Shown in pieces: positions 1 through 8,296 of a DNA stretch of 64,000 bases. The notes below the pieces were generated by a model that saw nothing but the letters and a program-made list of their open reading frames with translations, was not told the origin of the DNA and ran no database searches. The position numbers and the translations under genes are program-made. Source of the DNA: Streptomyces sp. NBC_00510 (lineage in GTDB: Bacteria; Actinomycetota; Actinomycetes; Streptomycetales; Streptomycetaceae); NCBI GenBank assembly GCA_036013505.1, contig CP107851.1:6036501-6100500 (forward strand), written 5' to 3'. The first letter of the stretch is position 1, and every line of letters starts with the position of its first letter.

Positions 1-807
1 CTCGGGCATGTCCCGCATCTCGGCGGTGAAGCGCACGAGTTCCTTGTAGACGCGTTCGCCGACCCGGCGGTCCACGAAGCGCGGTGTCCACCCGGGGGCG
101 CCCTCCTGGACGGCGTGCATCACCGAGTCGGAGTGCTCGACCAGCCAGTCGTGGGCCCGGACGCAGACCAGGTCGACCACCCGCCGGTGCCCGCCGTCGG
201 CGACGACGCGCTCCAGCATCTTCCCTATCCCCGGGGCGATCTCCTGGGCGTCCGCGCGGCGGGTGATGGCCTCGCCGACCACCGCCTGGACGTCGGAGTC
301 GCGCAGCACGGTGAGGGCGCCGCGCAGCGCCGCGGCGCCCTGCTCGGTGACGCGGTCGGCGTGTTCGGGGTGTTCCAGCCAGGCGCCGAGCCGCCGGGCG
401 ATGCCGACCTTGCGCAGCCGGGTGCGGACGACCTGCGGGGACAGGAAGTTCTCGCCGACGAAGTCGCCGAGGGTGCGGCCGAGCGCGTCCTTCTTGGTGG
501 GGATGATCGCGGTGTGCGGGATGGGCAGGCCGAGCGGCCTGCGGAAGAGCGCGGTCACCGCGAACCAGTCGGCGAGGGCACCGACCATGCCGGCCTCGGC
601 GGCGGCCGCGACGTAGCCGGACCATCCGCCGGCTCCCGCCGACTCGGCCCACTTGGCCAGCGCGTAGACCGCGGTGGCCGCCAGCAGCAGGCCGGTGGCG
701 ATCACCTTCATGCGTCGTACGCCCCGCCGCCGGTCCTCGTCGGCGGGGCTGTATGAGAACGCCGGAGTCGGGTCTTGGTCCGATCCGGTCACCGGGGCCG
801 TTTCCAT
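1..807 (-). CDS. DUF445 family membrane protein (3' end outside window)
   Basis: The reading frame is open from the ATG at 807 to the window edge, giving the first 269 residues of a protein that normally exceeds 400. After a short polar N-terminus there is a hydrophobic segment (about residues 36-52). It is followed by the motif GMVGALADWFAVTALFRRPL, the hallmark of the DUF445 (YjiN-like) family of inner-membrane proteins. The later HTAIIPTKKDALG and LGDFVGENFL segments are also typical of the family. A GGAGTG sequence lies upstream of the ATG. The biochemical role of the family is not established. The gene diverges from the SGNH hydrolase at 981. Confidence 0.85.
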   Translation of the reverse strand, partial: METAPVTGSDQDPTPAFSYSPADEDRRRGVRRMKVIATGLLLAATAVYALAKWAESAGAGGWSGYVAAAAEAGMVGALADWFAVTALFRRPLGLPIPHTAIIPTKKDALGRTLGDFVGENFLSPQVVRTRLRKVGIARRLGAWLEHPEHADRVTEQGAAALRGALTVLRDSDVQAVVGEAITRRADAQEIAPGIGKMLERVVADGGHRRVVDLVCVRAHDWLVEHSDSVMHAVQEGAPGWTPRFVDRRVGERVYKELVRFTAEMRDMPE

Positions 808-980
808 CCGTCGTATCCACTCCTTCCGCGTATCGTCCACACCACACTCTTCGAGTGCAACGAACGACGAGTTCCCGGCGTCCGACAATGCAGACGGGCA
901 GGCCCGACGCCTCCATGGGATCATGGCGGCAGCGGATCGCGCCGGTTTCCCGCCCTTTGATCCCAGGAGTGAAGCACCGC

Positions 981-2306
981 ATGGCCAGGTCGACGGGTTA
1001 TGCACTGCTCGCCGGAATTGTCGCGCTGGTCGCGGTCATCTCCGCCGCGATCTTCGTCACCGTCAGCCGTACCGACGGATCCGGCCGCTCCGGGCAGCCC
1101 ATGGTGGCGGCCGGACTCCCGGGTGTTCCGGGCCAGGCCGCGCCCGCGGCGTCCGGTGCGTGGGTCGGCACCTGGTCGACGTCCCCCGCCGGGGGCGAGC
1201 CGAACGTGCCGGACGGCTACGCCGGGTGGTCGATCCGCAACGTCGTGCACACCAGTGTCGGCGGCACCTCGGCGCGCGTCCACCTCTCCAACCTCTTCGG
1301 CCGGTCGCCGCTGCTGATCGGCCGGTCGACGGTCGCCGTCGCGGCGTCCCCGGGGTCGCCGGCCGCGGCGGACGGCACGATGCGGTCGCTGACCTTCGGC
1401 GGGCGGACGTCGGTGCGGATCCCCGCGGGCGGCGAGGTCGTCAGCGATCCCGTCCAACTGGCCGTGCCCCACGCGGCGGACCTGCTGATCACGACGTACA
1501 CGCCGAAGTCCTCGGGCCCGGTGACGTACCACCCGCGGGCGCAGCAGACCTCGTTCATGGCGGTCGGTGAGCGCACCGCGCGGACCGACGGCTCCGGGTA
1601 CACCACCTTGACCCCCTACTGGCGCTACGTCACGGGGGTGGACGTCTTCACGCGGCAGGCGGCCGGCTCGGTGGTGCTGTTCGGCGACTCGATCACCGAC
1701 GGCATCACCTCCACCTCCGGCGCGAACCACCGCTGGCCGGACCGCCTGGCGACGCGGCTGCGCGGCTCCGGGGACCGGGGGCTGCGGCTGGGCGTGCTCA
1801 ACCAGGGGATCAGCGGCAACCGGGTGCTGCGCGACGGCGGGGACGGCGGCAATCCCAGCGGCCTGAGCCGCCTCGACCGCGACGCGCTCTCCCAGACCGG
1901 CGTCCGCACGCTCGTCGTCGAGCTGGGCATCAACGACGTCCTGCGACCGCCGCAGCGGACCGGTGCGGAGGAGATCCTCTCCGGGCTGCGGGAGATCGTG
2001 GCGCGCGGTCATGAGCGCGGACTGCGGGTACTGGGTGCCACGCTGACCCCGTGCGGCGGCCACGCCGGCTTCAACACGCGCACCGAGGCGGTGCGGCAGC
2101 AGGTGAACGCCGCGATCCGGGCGGGCACGGTCTTCGACGAGGTGATCGACTTCGACCGGGCGCTGCGCGACCCGAACCGTCCCTCCGTGCTGCTGCCCGC
2201 CTACGACTCCGGCGACCATCTGCACCCCAGTGACGCCGGCTACCTGCGCATGGCGGAAACTGTGGAGTTGTCGCTGCTCAAGGGCGGCGCGGCGGCCAAG
2301 GTGTGA
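981..2306 (+). CDS. Secreted or membrane-anchored SGNH/GDSL hydrolase
   Basis: This 441-aa protein is probably an extracellular esterase or deacetylase; the substrate cannot be read from sequence. The N-terminus has one hydrophobic segment (about residues 5-27) that can act as signal peptide or anchor. The C-terminal half carries the SGNH blocks in order: FGDSITDG (nucleophile S237), the Gly block NQGISGN, the Asn block ELGINDV, and DHLHP with D412 and H415. An N-terminal beta-rich domain of about 200 residues precedes the hydrolase, as in Streptomyces family members. The ATG at 981 follows a GGAG. An upstream in-frame start would bury the signal sequence, so it was not used. The aminotransferase begins 25 nt downstream, suggesting cotranscription. 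Confidence 0.88.
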   Translation: MARSTGYALLAGIVALVAVISAAIFVTVSRTDGSGRSGQPMVAAGLPGVPGQAAPAASGAWVGTWSTSPAGGEPNVPDGYAGWSIRNVVHTSVGGTSARVHLSNLFGRSPLLIGRSTVAVAASPGSPAAADGTMRSLTFGGRTSVRIPAGGEVVSDPVQLAVPHAADLLITTYTPKSSGPVTYHPRAQQTSFMAVGERTARTDGSGYTTLTPYWRYVTGVDVFTRQAAGSVVLFGDSITDGITSTSGANHRWPDRLATRLRGSGDRGLRLGVLNQGISGNRVLRDGGDGGNPSGLSRLDRDALSQTGVRTLVVELGINDVLRPPQRTGAEEILSGLREIVARGHERGLRVLGATLTPCGGHAGFNTRTEAVRQQVNAAIRAGTVFDEVIDFDRALRDPNRPSVLLPAYDSGDHLHPSDAGYLRMAETVELSLLKGGAAAKV

Positions 2307-2331
2307 CGAGTACGGACGGACGGCGACACCC

Positions 2332-3444
2332 ATGACGGAGCACGCGGGCGGTCTGCCCGGCTACGCGGAGCACTTCGGCGAGCCCGAGGGCTACCTGGAC
2401 TTCGCCCGCTACGGCCCGCCCTCGCGGGACGTCCTCGACGCCACGGCGGCCGCGCTGGCGGCCTCAGCGGAGGCCGACCACACCACCGTCAACGACCTGA
2501 TGCGGGCCGAGCCGCGCGCCCGGGCCGCGGCGGCCCGGCTGGCGGGTACGGACACCGGGCACGTGGCGCTGCTGCCCAACGCCTCCATCGGGATCTTCCA
2601 CGCCGCCTTCGGCGTGCCCGGCGGCGCCGTCCTGGTGCCGTCGGCCGACTTCCCGGCCAACCACTACCCGTGGCGGCGCACGGCCGCCCTGGGCCGGGCG
2701 GTCCCGCGCTGGCTGGACGGCGCGCCGACCCCGGACGCGGTGCGCGAGGCGCTGGCGGACGACGTGGTGGCGGTCTCGATCAGCGCCGTGGACTTCCGCA
2801 CCGGCTACCGGGCCGACCTCGCGGCGCTGCGCGAGGTGATCGGCGACCGGCTGCTCGTGGTGGACGCGATGCAGGCGTTCGGCGTCGTCGAGCAGCCGTG
2901 GCAGGCGGCGGACGTGGTCGTGGCGGGCGGCCAGAAGTGGCTGCGGGCCAGCTGGGCGACCGGGTTCGCGGCGCTGTCGGACCGGGCACTGGAGCGGCTT
3001 GAGCCCACGCTGACGGGATGGACCGGGGTCGAGGACGTCGCCGTCTTCGACGACACCGAGCACCCGGTCGCGCCGGACGCGCTGCGCTGGAGCATCACCA
3101 ATCTGAGCCCGGTGACGGCCGCGGCCTTCGCGGCGGCGCTGGAGCTGGTCGAGGGCGTGGGGGTGGCCGCCGTCGAGGCGCACGTCGCGCGCCGGGTCGA
3201 CGAGCTGATCGACGTGGTCCGTTCGGCCGGCGGGCAGGTGCTGTCCCCGGTGGCCCGCGCCGAGCGGGCGGGCATCGTGTCCTTCGCGCTGCCGGACGTG
3301 GACCCGGACCGGATCGCCAAGGCGCTGCACGCGCACGGGGTCACCCCGTCGGTGCGGGCGGACTCCGTCCGGCTGTCGGCCCACGCGTCGACCACGACGG
3401 GCGCCGTCGATCGCGTACGCGCCGCGCTGGCCTCGCTGCGCTGA
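2332..3444 (+). CDS. Class V aminotransferase-fold PLP enzyme
   Basis: The 370-aa protein has the fold-type I PLP layout of cysteine desulfurase and isopenicillin-N-epimerase-like class V aminotransferases. The PLP lysine is K202 in GGQKWLRASWATG, and the cofactor Asp lies in the preceding LLVVDAMQAFGV segment. The N-terminal FARYGPPSR segment and the C-terminal VTPSVRADSVRLSAHAS substrate-binding strand fit the family. The length is normal. The start at 2332 is the first ATG and gives MTEHAGGLPGY; an upstream frame overlaps the hydrolase and has no family similarity. The specific substrate cannot be predicted. It is likely in an operon with the preceding hydrolase. Confidence 0.85.
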   Translation: MTEHAGGLPGYAEHFGEPEGYLDFARYGPPSRDVLDATAAALAASAEADHTTVNDLMRAEPRARAAAARLAGTDTGHVALLPNASIGIFHAAFGVPGGAVLVPSADFPANHYPWRRTAALGRAVPRWLDGAPTPDAVREALADDVVAVSISAVDFRTGYRADLAALREVIGDRLLVVDAMQAFGVVEQPWQAADVVVAGGQKWLRASWATGFAALSDRALERLEPTLTGWTGVEDVAVFDDTEHPVAPDALRWSITNLSPVTAAAFAAALELVEGVGVAAVEAHVARRVDELIDVVRSAGGQVLSPVARAERAGIVSFALPDVDPDRIAKALHAHGVTPSVRADSVRLSAHASTTTGAVDRVRAALASLR

Positions 3445-3572
3445 CCGGGCCGCGCCGCGGTGGCGACGGCAGCCGGGGGCCCTTCGGTGTGCCGCTGAGG
3501 GGAGCGAGCCTGCCGGGCACGCGACGGATCGCGGCCGGGGGACCTGCCCCGGGCGGGCTGCCGGTACGGTCG

Positions 3573-3785
3573 CGGCGGCCGCGGGGAAGGCGATCCATTG
3601 CCGGGGGCCTTCGACGCGCTCGCAGCGGGCGCCCGGCAGTTGCACGGGCGGCAGCTCCCGTTCGACGTCGGCGACGAGGGTGCGCTCGGTCTCCCCGGCG
3701 GCGTGCAGCCCGTCGAGCCCGCCGTCGCACGAAGGAGATGCCGTCCACGGCGCGCACCTGGTGGCGTTCGCGGCGGGGCGGCGCA
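3573..3785 (-). pseudogene. Remnant of ABC-2 type exporter ATPase
   Basis: On the minus strand two short pieces in different frames resemble the ends of an ABC ATP-binding protein. RHQVRAVDGISF (about 3735-3783) is the usual N-terminal strand before the Walker A loop. TLVADVERELPPVQLPGARC followed by VEGPRQW (about 3590-3700) resembles the C-terminal beta segment of these ATPases. The Walker A, signature and Walker B parts are absent and no long frame remains. I infer a large internal deletion plus frameshifts. The assignment rests on recalled family motifs, so precise edges are uncertain. Confidence 0.5.
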
Positions 3786-4010
3786 GGTGAGGGCGGACGT
3801 CGCGAACAGCGCCTGGCCGATCCGTAGGTACGTCAACGTCATGGACCGGTAGTAGCCCCCCAGATGGGGCGTTCGTGCCGGAGGGCGAGGTAGGTGTATG
3901 CGGTGATGGAGCCGAAGACGGTGTCGGTGGAGACGCCGGCCGCGGTGGCCACCCGGTAGGTGGCGTGGCGCCGGAAGCCGCTCGCCGCCACGGTCGCGTA
4001 CAGGTGCGTG
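3786..4010 (-). pseudogene. Remnant of ABC-2 type exporter permease N-terminus
   Basis: Read on the minus strand, HLYATVAASGFRRHATYRVA and then TAAGVSTDTVFGSITAYTYL match the cytoplasmic N-terminus and first membrane segment of Streptomyces ABC-2 permeases. The match shifts frame and continues as HLGGYYRSMTLTYLRIGQAL and FATSALT before stopping. A good ribosome site (GAGGAGG) still precedes the expected start, but the start codon reads ACG (4009-4007), apparently decayed from ATG. This remnant sits directly upstream of the ATPase remnant in the same direction, so one exporter operon appears to have decayed here. Confidence 0.55.
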
Positions 4011-4281
4011 GTCCCTCCTCACGGTGCGGGGAACGGGTCCACCCGTTCGCGCGCAAGCGCCCGACCTTACTCGCGGTGACCGCCGGGTGCCACGGAGGTT
4101 TCACCCGCCGGGGTGGTGGGCGTCACGCTTTCGGCCTGTCACAGGCTTGTCACGGATGCGCCGCGATGACCCCATTTGCCCTGATGGTGGGAGAGTGTCC
4201 GGCGGGCCGTACGGCACGATTGACCCAAGATGTTCCGCCGGCGGCACAACCCTCGGCGGCCGCGGAGGAGTCAGTACAGAC
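4011..4281. promoter_or_regulatory. Upstream region of the penicillin-binding protein with palindrome
   Basis: This 271-bp stretch has no convincing gene. It holds a perfect inverted repeat GCCTG-TCA-CAGGC at 4134-4146 followed by another TGTCAC, which could be an operator for the PBP gene at 4282. GGAGGAG at about 4264-4270 is the ribosome site. The binding protein is unknown. Confidence 0.35.
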
Positions 4282-6513
4282 ATGAGCAGCAGCAACGCTT
4301 CCCCCGGCGGCTGGGAGAACCGGCCCTCCGGCAAGAAGCCGAAGCGCACCGGTGCCCGCAGACTGATCCCGAGCTGGCGCGCGGTGCTCGGCGCGTTCTT
4401 GTTGGTCGTGCTGGCGTGCGCGGGGGCGTTCATCATCGGCTACCAGCTGGTCGACATCCCCAAGGCGAACGCGGGCGCGGTCGCGCAGAGCAACGTCTAC
4501 CTGTACTCCGACGGCACCCAGCTCGCCCGGGACGGCGCGGTCAACCGCGAGAACGTGGGCCTGGACCAGGTGTCCGAGGTCGCCCAGCACGCCACCCTGG
4601 CCGCCGAGGACCGCAACTTCTACCACGAGTCCGCGATCAGTCCGAAGGCGATGCTGCGCGCCGCGTGGAACACCGTCACCGGCAAGGGCAAGCAGTCCGG
4701 TTCGACCATCACCCAGCAGTACGTCAAGAACTACTACCTCAACCAGGAGCAGACGGCGGTCCGCAAGGCCAAGGAGTTCTTCATCGCGATCAAGCTGGAC
4801 CGCGAGAAGACCAAGGAGGAGATCCTCGAGGGCTACCTCAACACCAGCTACTACGGCCGCAACGCCTACGGCATCCAGGCCGCCGCCCAGGCCTACTTCG
4901 GCAAGGACGCCGACGAACTCGACGCCGCCGAGGGCGCCTACCTGGCGACCCTGCTCAACGCGCCCAGCGAGTACGACATCGTGGCCCACCCGGAGAACAA
5001 GGCCAAGGCGGAGGCGCGCTGGGACTACGTGCTGGACGGCATGGTCAAGGAGGGCTGGCTGAGCGAGGGCGAGCGCGCCGGGCTGACGTTCCCGACGCCG
5101 CAGAAGGCCAAGGCCGCCACCGGGATGTCCGGCCAGCGCGGCTACCTGGTCGAGGCCGTCAAGGACTACCTGTACGGGGCCGGGATCCTGGACGAGGAGA
5201 CGCTGCGCTCCGGCGGTTACCGCATCACCACCACCATCGACCGCAAGAAGGAGAAGGCCTTCGTCGAGGCGGCCGAGGAGCAACTCCTGGACAAGCTCGA
5301 CCCGAAGAAGCACCCGGTGGACAAGTTCGTGCGGGTCGGAGGCGCGTCCATCGACCCGGCCACGGGCAAGGTCGTCGCGATGTACGGCGGCGTCGACTAC
5401 ACCAAGCAGTACGTCAACAACGCGACCCGCGCGGACTACCAGGTGGGCTCCACCTTCAAGCCGTTCATCTTCGCCTCCGCCGTCCAGAACGACTCCACCA
5501 CCCAGAACGGCCGGCGCATCACCCCGTACACCGTCTACGACGGCCGGAACAAGCGCGAGGTCATCGGGCCGGACGGCCCCACCGGTTACGCCCCGGGGAA
5601 CGAGGACGGCGTCTCCTACGGGCCGATCACCGTCACCAACGCCATGGACAAGTCCGTGAACTCGGTCTACGCCCAGATGGCGCAGGACGTCGGCCCGGGC
5701 AAGGTCAACGACACGGTGCGGGCGCTGGGCATGCCGGAGAAGGTGAAGCTGGTGACCACCCCGGCGATGGCGCTGGGCACGATGACGGCGAGCCCGCTGG
5801 ACATGGCGCAGACCTACGCGACGCTCGCCAACCACGGCCGCTACGTCCCGTACACCATGGTGGTGAAGATCACCAAGAACGGGCACGACGTGCAGCTGCC
5901 CACGCGCCGGCCCACGCAGGCCGTCCACCGCGAGGCCGCCGACACCACGACCTCCATCCTGCGTTCGGTGGTCCGGGGCGGCACCGCCACCGCGGCGCAG
6001 GCCGCGGGCCGGCCCGCCGCGGGCAAGACCGGCACCGCGGAGGAGGACAGGGCCGCCTGGTTCGCCGGCTACACCCCGGACCTGGCCACCGTCGTCGCCG
6101 TGATGGGCCAGGACTCCGAGACCGGCGCCCAGAAGAAGCTGTACGGCACCACGGGACTGCCCCGTGTCAACGGCGGCGGCTTCCCCACGCAGATCTGGGC
6201 CCAGTACACGGCCGACGCGCTGAAGGGGAAGCCGGCGAAGAACTTCAAGCTGCGGCTGGAGCCCGGTGCCCAGGCCCCGCCGACCTCCGCCCCGCCGGCC
6301 ACCTCCGCCCCGCCCACCACTTCGGCCCCGCCGACGACCTCGGCCCCGCCGACGACCTCCGCCCCGCCCGGCACGGAGGAACCGCCCACCAGTGAGACGC
6401 CGACCGAGCCCAGCGGCCCGGCCAGCCCCGGCGAGGACGGCGGCACCGAGGGCGGCGGACTGCCCATCGGCGGCCTGGACGGCGACCCCGGCGGCGGGGA
6501 CGACTTCCCGTAG
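4282..6513 (+). CDS. Bifunctional class A penicillin-binding protein (GT51 + transpeptidase)
   Basis: The 743-aa enzyme polymerises and crosslinks peptidoglycan at the outer face of the membrane. After a basic cytoplasmic tail there is one membrane anchor (about residues 34-57). The GT51 glycosyltransferase domain follows with catalytic E109 in AAEDRNFYHE, and then GSTITQQYVKN and EGYLNTSYYGRNAYGI. The transpeptidase domain has SxxK as STFK (S390), SxN as SVN, and KTG at K582. The C-terminal tail is a flexible repeat of APPTTS units followed by acidic/Gly-rich sequence, common in Streptomyces paralogues. The ATG at 4282 was chosen because it follows GGAGGAG and gives a normal cytoplasmic tail. 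A longer in-frame start at 4024 has no support. Confidence 0.93.
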   Translation: MSSSNASPGGWENRPSGKKPKRTGARRLIPSWRAVLGAFLLVVLACAGAFIIGYQLVDIPKANAGAVAQSNVYLYSDGTQLARDGAVNRENVGLDQVSEVAQHATLAAEDRNFYHESAISPKAMLRAAWNTVTGKGKQSGSTITQQYVKNYYLNQEQTAVRKAKEFFIAIKLDREKTKEEILEGYLNTSYYGRNAYGIQAAAQAYFGKDADELDAAEGAYLATLLNAPSEYDIVAHPENKAKAEARWDYVLDGMVKEGWLSEGERAGLTFPTPQKAKAATGMSGQRGYLVEAVKDYLYGAGILDEETLRSGGYRITTTIDRKKEKAFVEAAEEQLLDKLDPKKHPVDKFVRVGGASIDPATGKVVAMYGGVDYTKQYVNNATRADYQVGSTFKPFIFASAVQNDSTTQNGRRITPYTVYDGRNKREVIGPDGPTGYAPGNEDGVSYGPITVTNAMDKSVNSVYAQMAQDVGPGKVNDTVRALGMPEKVKLVTTPAMALGTMTASPLDMAQTYATLANHGRYVPYTMVVKITKNGHDVQLPTRRPTQAVHREAADTTTSILRSVVRGGTATAAQAAGRPAAGKTGTAEEDRAAWFAGYTPDLATVVAVMGQDSETGAQKKLYGTTGLPRVNGGGFPTQIWAQYTADALKGKPAKNFKLRLEPGAQAPPTSAPPATSAPPTTSAPPTTSAPPTTSAPPGTEEPPTSETPTEPSGPASPGEDGGTEGGGLPIGGLDGDPGGGDDFP

Positions 6514-6521
6514 GCACAGGG

Positions 6522-6556
6522 CCGGGCGTCGCCGGGGTCTCCCCGGCGGCGCCCGG
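6522..6556 (+). terminator. Rho-independent-like hairpin after the PBP gene
   Basis: A 16-bp stem (one G-U pair) with a 3-nt loop: CCGGGCGTCGCCGGGG pairs with CCCCGGCGGCGCCCGG. It starts 8 nt after the PBP stop. There is no U tract, as usual for Streptomyces. It lies in the convergent gap with sugE and may serve both directions. Confidence 0.7.
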
Positions 6557-6557
6557 T

Positions 6558-6586
6558 GCGGCCCCGCGCGGCCCCGCGCGGCCCCG
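6558..6586. repeat. Three tandem copies of GCGGCCCCGC
   Basis: Immediately after the hairpin there are three head-to-tail copies of a 10-bp unit (the last one truncated by one base). It lies between convergent genes and is probably neutral or a slippage product. Confidence 0.6.
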
Positions 6587-6612
6587 TTCCGGTCAGCGCC
6601 GGACAGCGCCGG

Positions 6613-6933
6613 TCAGTGCCCCGAGGTCGCCTTCAGGCCGACCACGGACACCAGCAGCAGGCAGATGAAGAAGATCCGGGCGGCGGTCGCCGGCTCACCC
6701 AGCACGACGATGCCGAGTACCGCCGCGCCGGCCGCCCCGATCCCGACCCACACCCCGTAGGCGGTGCCGATCGGCAGCGTCCTCGCCGCGTACGACAACA
6801 GCAGCATGCTCGCCACGATGCCGAGCCCCGTGCCGAGGCTGGGCCACAGCCGGGTGAAGCCGTCGGTGTACTTCATGCCGATCGACCAGCCGACCTCGAG
6901 CAGGCCGGCGGCACACAACAGGACCCATGCCAT
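6613..6933 (-). CDS. sugE: SMR-family exporter, SugE/Gdx (guanidinium) type
   Basis: This 106-aa protein has four membrane helices and the normal length of small multidrug resistance transporters, which work as antiparallel dimers. The essential Glu is in LLEVGWSIGMKYTDGF. The W-x-x-G-x-KYT-x-GF pattern, LPIGTAYGVWVGIGAAG and VVLGE segments match the SugE/Gdx subgroup (guanidinium export) rather than the EmrE subgroup. The ATG at 6933 is preceded by GGAGGTG. I looked for a guanidine riboswitch in the roughly 100-nt leader and found none. It is convergent with the PBP gene and follows the GroES-like gene on the same strand with a 100-nt gap. Confidence 0.9.
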   Translation of the reverse strand: MAWVLLCAAGLLEVGWSIGMKYTDGFTRLWPSLGTGLGIVASMLLLSYAARTLPIGTAYGVWVGIGAAGAAVLGIVVLGEPATAARIFFICLLLVSVVGLKATSGH

Positions 6934-7033
6934 GACGGGCACCTCCACGATCCTCAACGGGTCAGGGGGCGTCGTCTTTGCATGGGCCCTGGTACGGCGC
7001 GTCTCGTCAGGGGACGAACCCGACGATAACAAA

Positions 7034-7372
7034 TCAGAGGTAGAGGCCGGTGGAGTCCTCCGAGCCCTGCAGCCGCTCCGCCGCCACCGCGTGCAGGTCC
7101 CGCTCACGCATCAGCACGTACGCCGTGCCGCGCACCTCGACCTCGGCCCGGTCCTCCGGGTCGAAGAGCACCCGGTCGCCGACCTCCACGGTCCGTACGT
7201 TCTGTCCCACCGCGACCACCTCGGCCCAGGCGAGCCGCTTGCCGACGGCCGCCGTGGCGGGGATCAGGATGCCGCCGCCGGAGCGCCGCTCACCCTCGGG
7301 GACGTCGGAGCGCACCAGCACGCGGTCGTGCAGCATGCGGATGGGCAGCTTGTCATGCGTATTCGAACTCAC
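7034..7372 (-). CDS. GroES-like co-chaperonin family protein
   Basis: The 112-aa protein has the Cpn10 fold signatures: LPIRMLHDRVLVR at the N-terminus, a mobile-loop GGGILIP segment at about residues 33-39, and VEVGDRVLFDP near the middle. It is longer than canonical GroES (about 97-102 aa), diverges at the C-terminus, and is not next to a groEL. It is therefore more likely the second GroES-like paralogue of Streptomyces than the main co-chaperonin. It lies 10 nt upstream of nothing on its own strand except the sugE leader, and 10 nt separate its start from the DUF3618 stop, suggesting an operon DUF3618-GroES-like. Confidence 0.85.
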   Translation of the reverse strand: MSSNTHDKLPIRMLHDRVLVRSDVPEGERRSGGGILIPATAAVGKRLAWAEVVAVGQNVRTVEVGDRVLFDPEDRAEVEVRGTAYVLMRERDLHAVAAERLQGSEDSTGLYL

Positions 7373-7382
7373 AGGTACGACG

Positions 7383-7706
7383 TTACCGGCGACGCCGGCG
7401 CAGTGAGAGCCCGGCCACCACGGCGACCAGCGCCACCGCCGCCACCGCGACCGGCACGATGCGCTCCACGCGCGGCGCGCCGTCCTCCGCGACGAAGTGG
7501 CCCCGCAGCTCGGTCACGCCCCGGTTGACCGCCACGTACGCGCGGCCCGCGGTGCGGTCCACCGCGGATGCGACCTTCGCCTTGGCGTCCGCCGCGATCG
7601 TGCTGGGGTGCACCCGCACCGCGATCTCGTCCAGCGTCGCGGCGAGCGCCTGCCGCTTGAGGGCGATGTCCGCCTCGATCTGAGCAGGGCTCCTGCCATC
7701 CGACAC
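7383..7706 (-). CDS. DUF3618 membrane protein
   Basis: The 107-aa protein begins with a conserved helical segment, SPAQIEADIALKRQALAATL followed by DEIAVRVHPSTIA, which defines DUF3618. It ends with one transmembrane helix (about residues 83-101) and a cluster of arginines. The function is unknown; family members are small bacterial inner-membrane proteins. It diverges from the bcp gene, and its stop is 10 nt before the GroES-like start. Confidence 0.85.
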   Translation of the reverse strand: MSDGRSPAQIEADIALKRQALAATLDEIAVRVHPSTIAADAKAKVASAVDRTAGRAYVAVNRGVTELRGHFVAEDGAPRVERIVPVAVAAVALVAVVAGLSLRRRRR

Positions 7707-7806
7707 TGCTCCGCCTCCATCGTCCTTGTCGACCGGTACCGTGCAGACAGTCTGTCAGCCCGTCCGTGCCGATGCCCGTCGGCACCCCGAATCGGAGAAC
7801 TGCACC

Positions 7807-8274
7807 ATGAGCGAGCGCCTCCAGCCCGGCGACACCGCCCCCGCCTTCACCCTTCCCGACGCCGACGGCAACGAGGTCTCCCTCGCCGGCCACGCGGGCC
7901 GCAAGGTCGTCGTGTACTTCTACCCGGCCGCCCTCACGCCCGGTTGCACCAAGCAGGCCTGCGACTTCACCGACAACCTCGATCTGCTCGCGGGCGCCGG
8001 CTACGACGTCATCGGGATCTCGCCCGACAAGCCGGAGAAGCTGGCCAAGTTCCGCGAGAAGGAATCCCTGAAGGTCACCCTGCTCGCCGACCCCGACAAG
8101 TCGGTGCTGAGCGCGTACGGCGCCTTCGGCGAGAAGAAGCTGTACGGCAAGGTGGTGACCGGGGTGATCCGCTCCACCGTCGTCGTCGACGAGCAGGGCA
8201 AGGTCGAGCACGCCTGGTACAACGTCAAGGCCACCGGCCACGTCGCCAAGCTCATCCGCGACCTGGGCATCTGA
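7807..8274 (+). CDS. bcp: Thioredoxin-dependent thiol peroxidase (Bcp/PrxQ)
   Basis: The 155-aa cytoplasmic peroxiredoxin reduces hydrogen and organic peroxides with electrons from thioredoxin. The peroxidatic cysteine is C47 in ALTPGCTKQAC and the resolving cysteine C52 is five residues later, the PrxQ/Bcp arrangement. FYPAALTPGC, GISPDKPEKLAKF and YGKVVTGVIRSTVVVDE match the family over the full length. The ATG at 7807 follows a GGAG; the earlier in-frame start has no ribosome site. It stands alone, divergent from DUF3618 and convergent with the sortase gene. Confidence 0.95.
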   Translation: MSERLQPGDTAPAFTLPDADGNEVSLAGHAGRKVVVYFYPAALTPGCTKQACDFTDNLDLLAGAGYDVIGISPDKPEKLAKFREKESLKVTLLADPDKSVLSAYGAFGEKKLYGKVVTGVIRSTVVVDEQGKVEHAWYNVKATGHVAKLIRDLGI

Positions 8275-8296
8275 CGCCCCGCCGGGCCGGGACCGG

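Noticed and set aside
4150..5928. Long antisense frame inside the penicillin-binding protein gene
   Set aside because: It is Val/Leu/Asp/Arg-biased shadow sequence with no domain.
6934..7033. Guanidine riboswitch upstream of sugE
   Set aside because: The leader lacks the paired ACGR-loop hairpins of the mini-ykkC type, and I could not fold another known guanidine class. Covariance-model search would decide.
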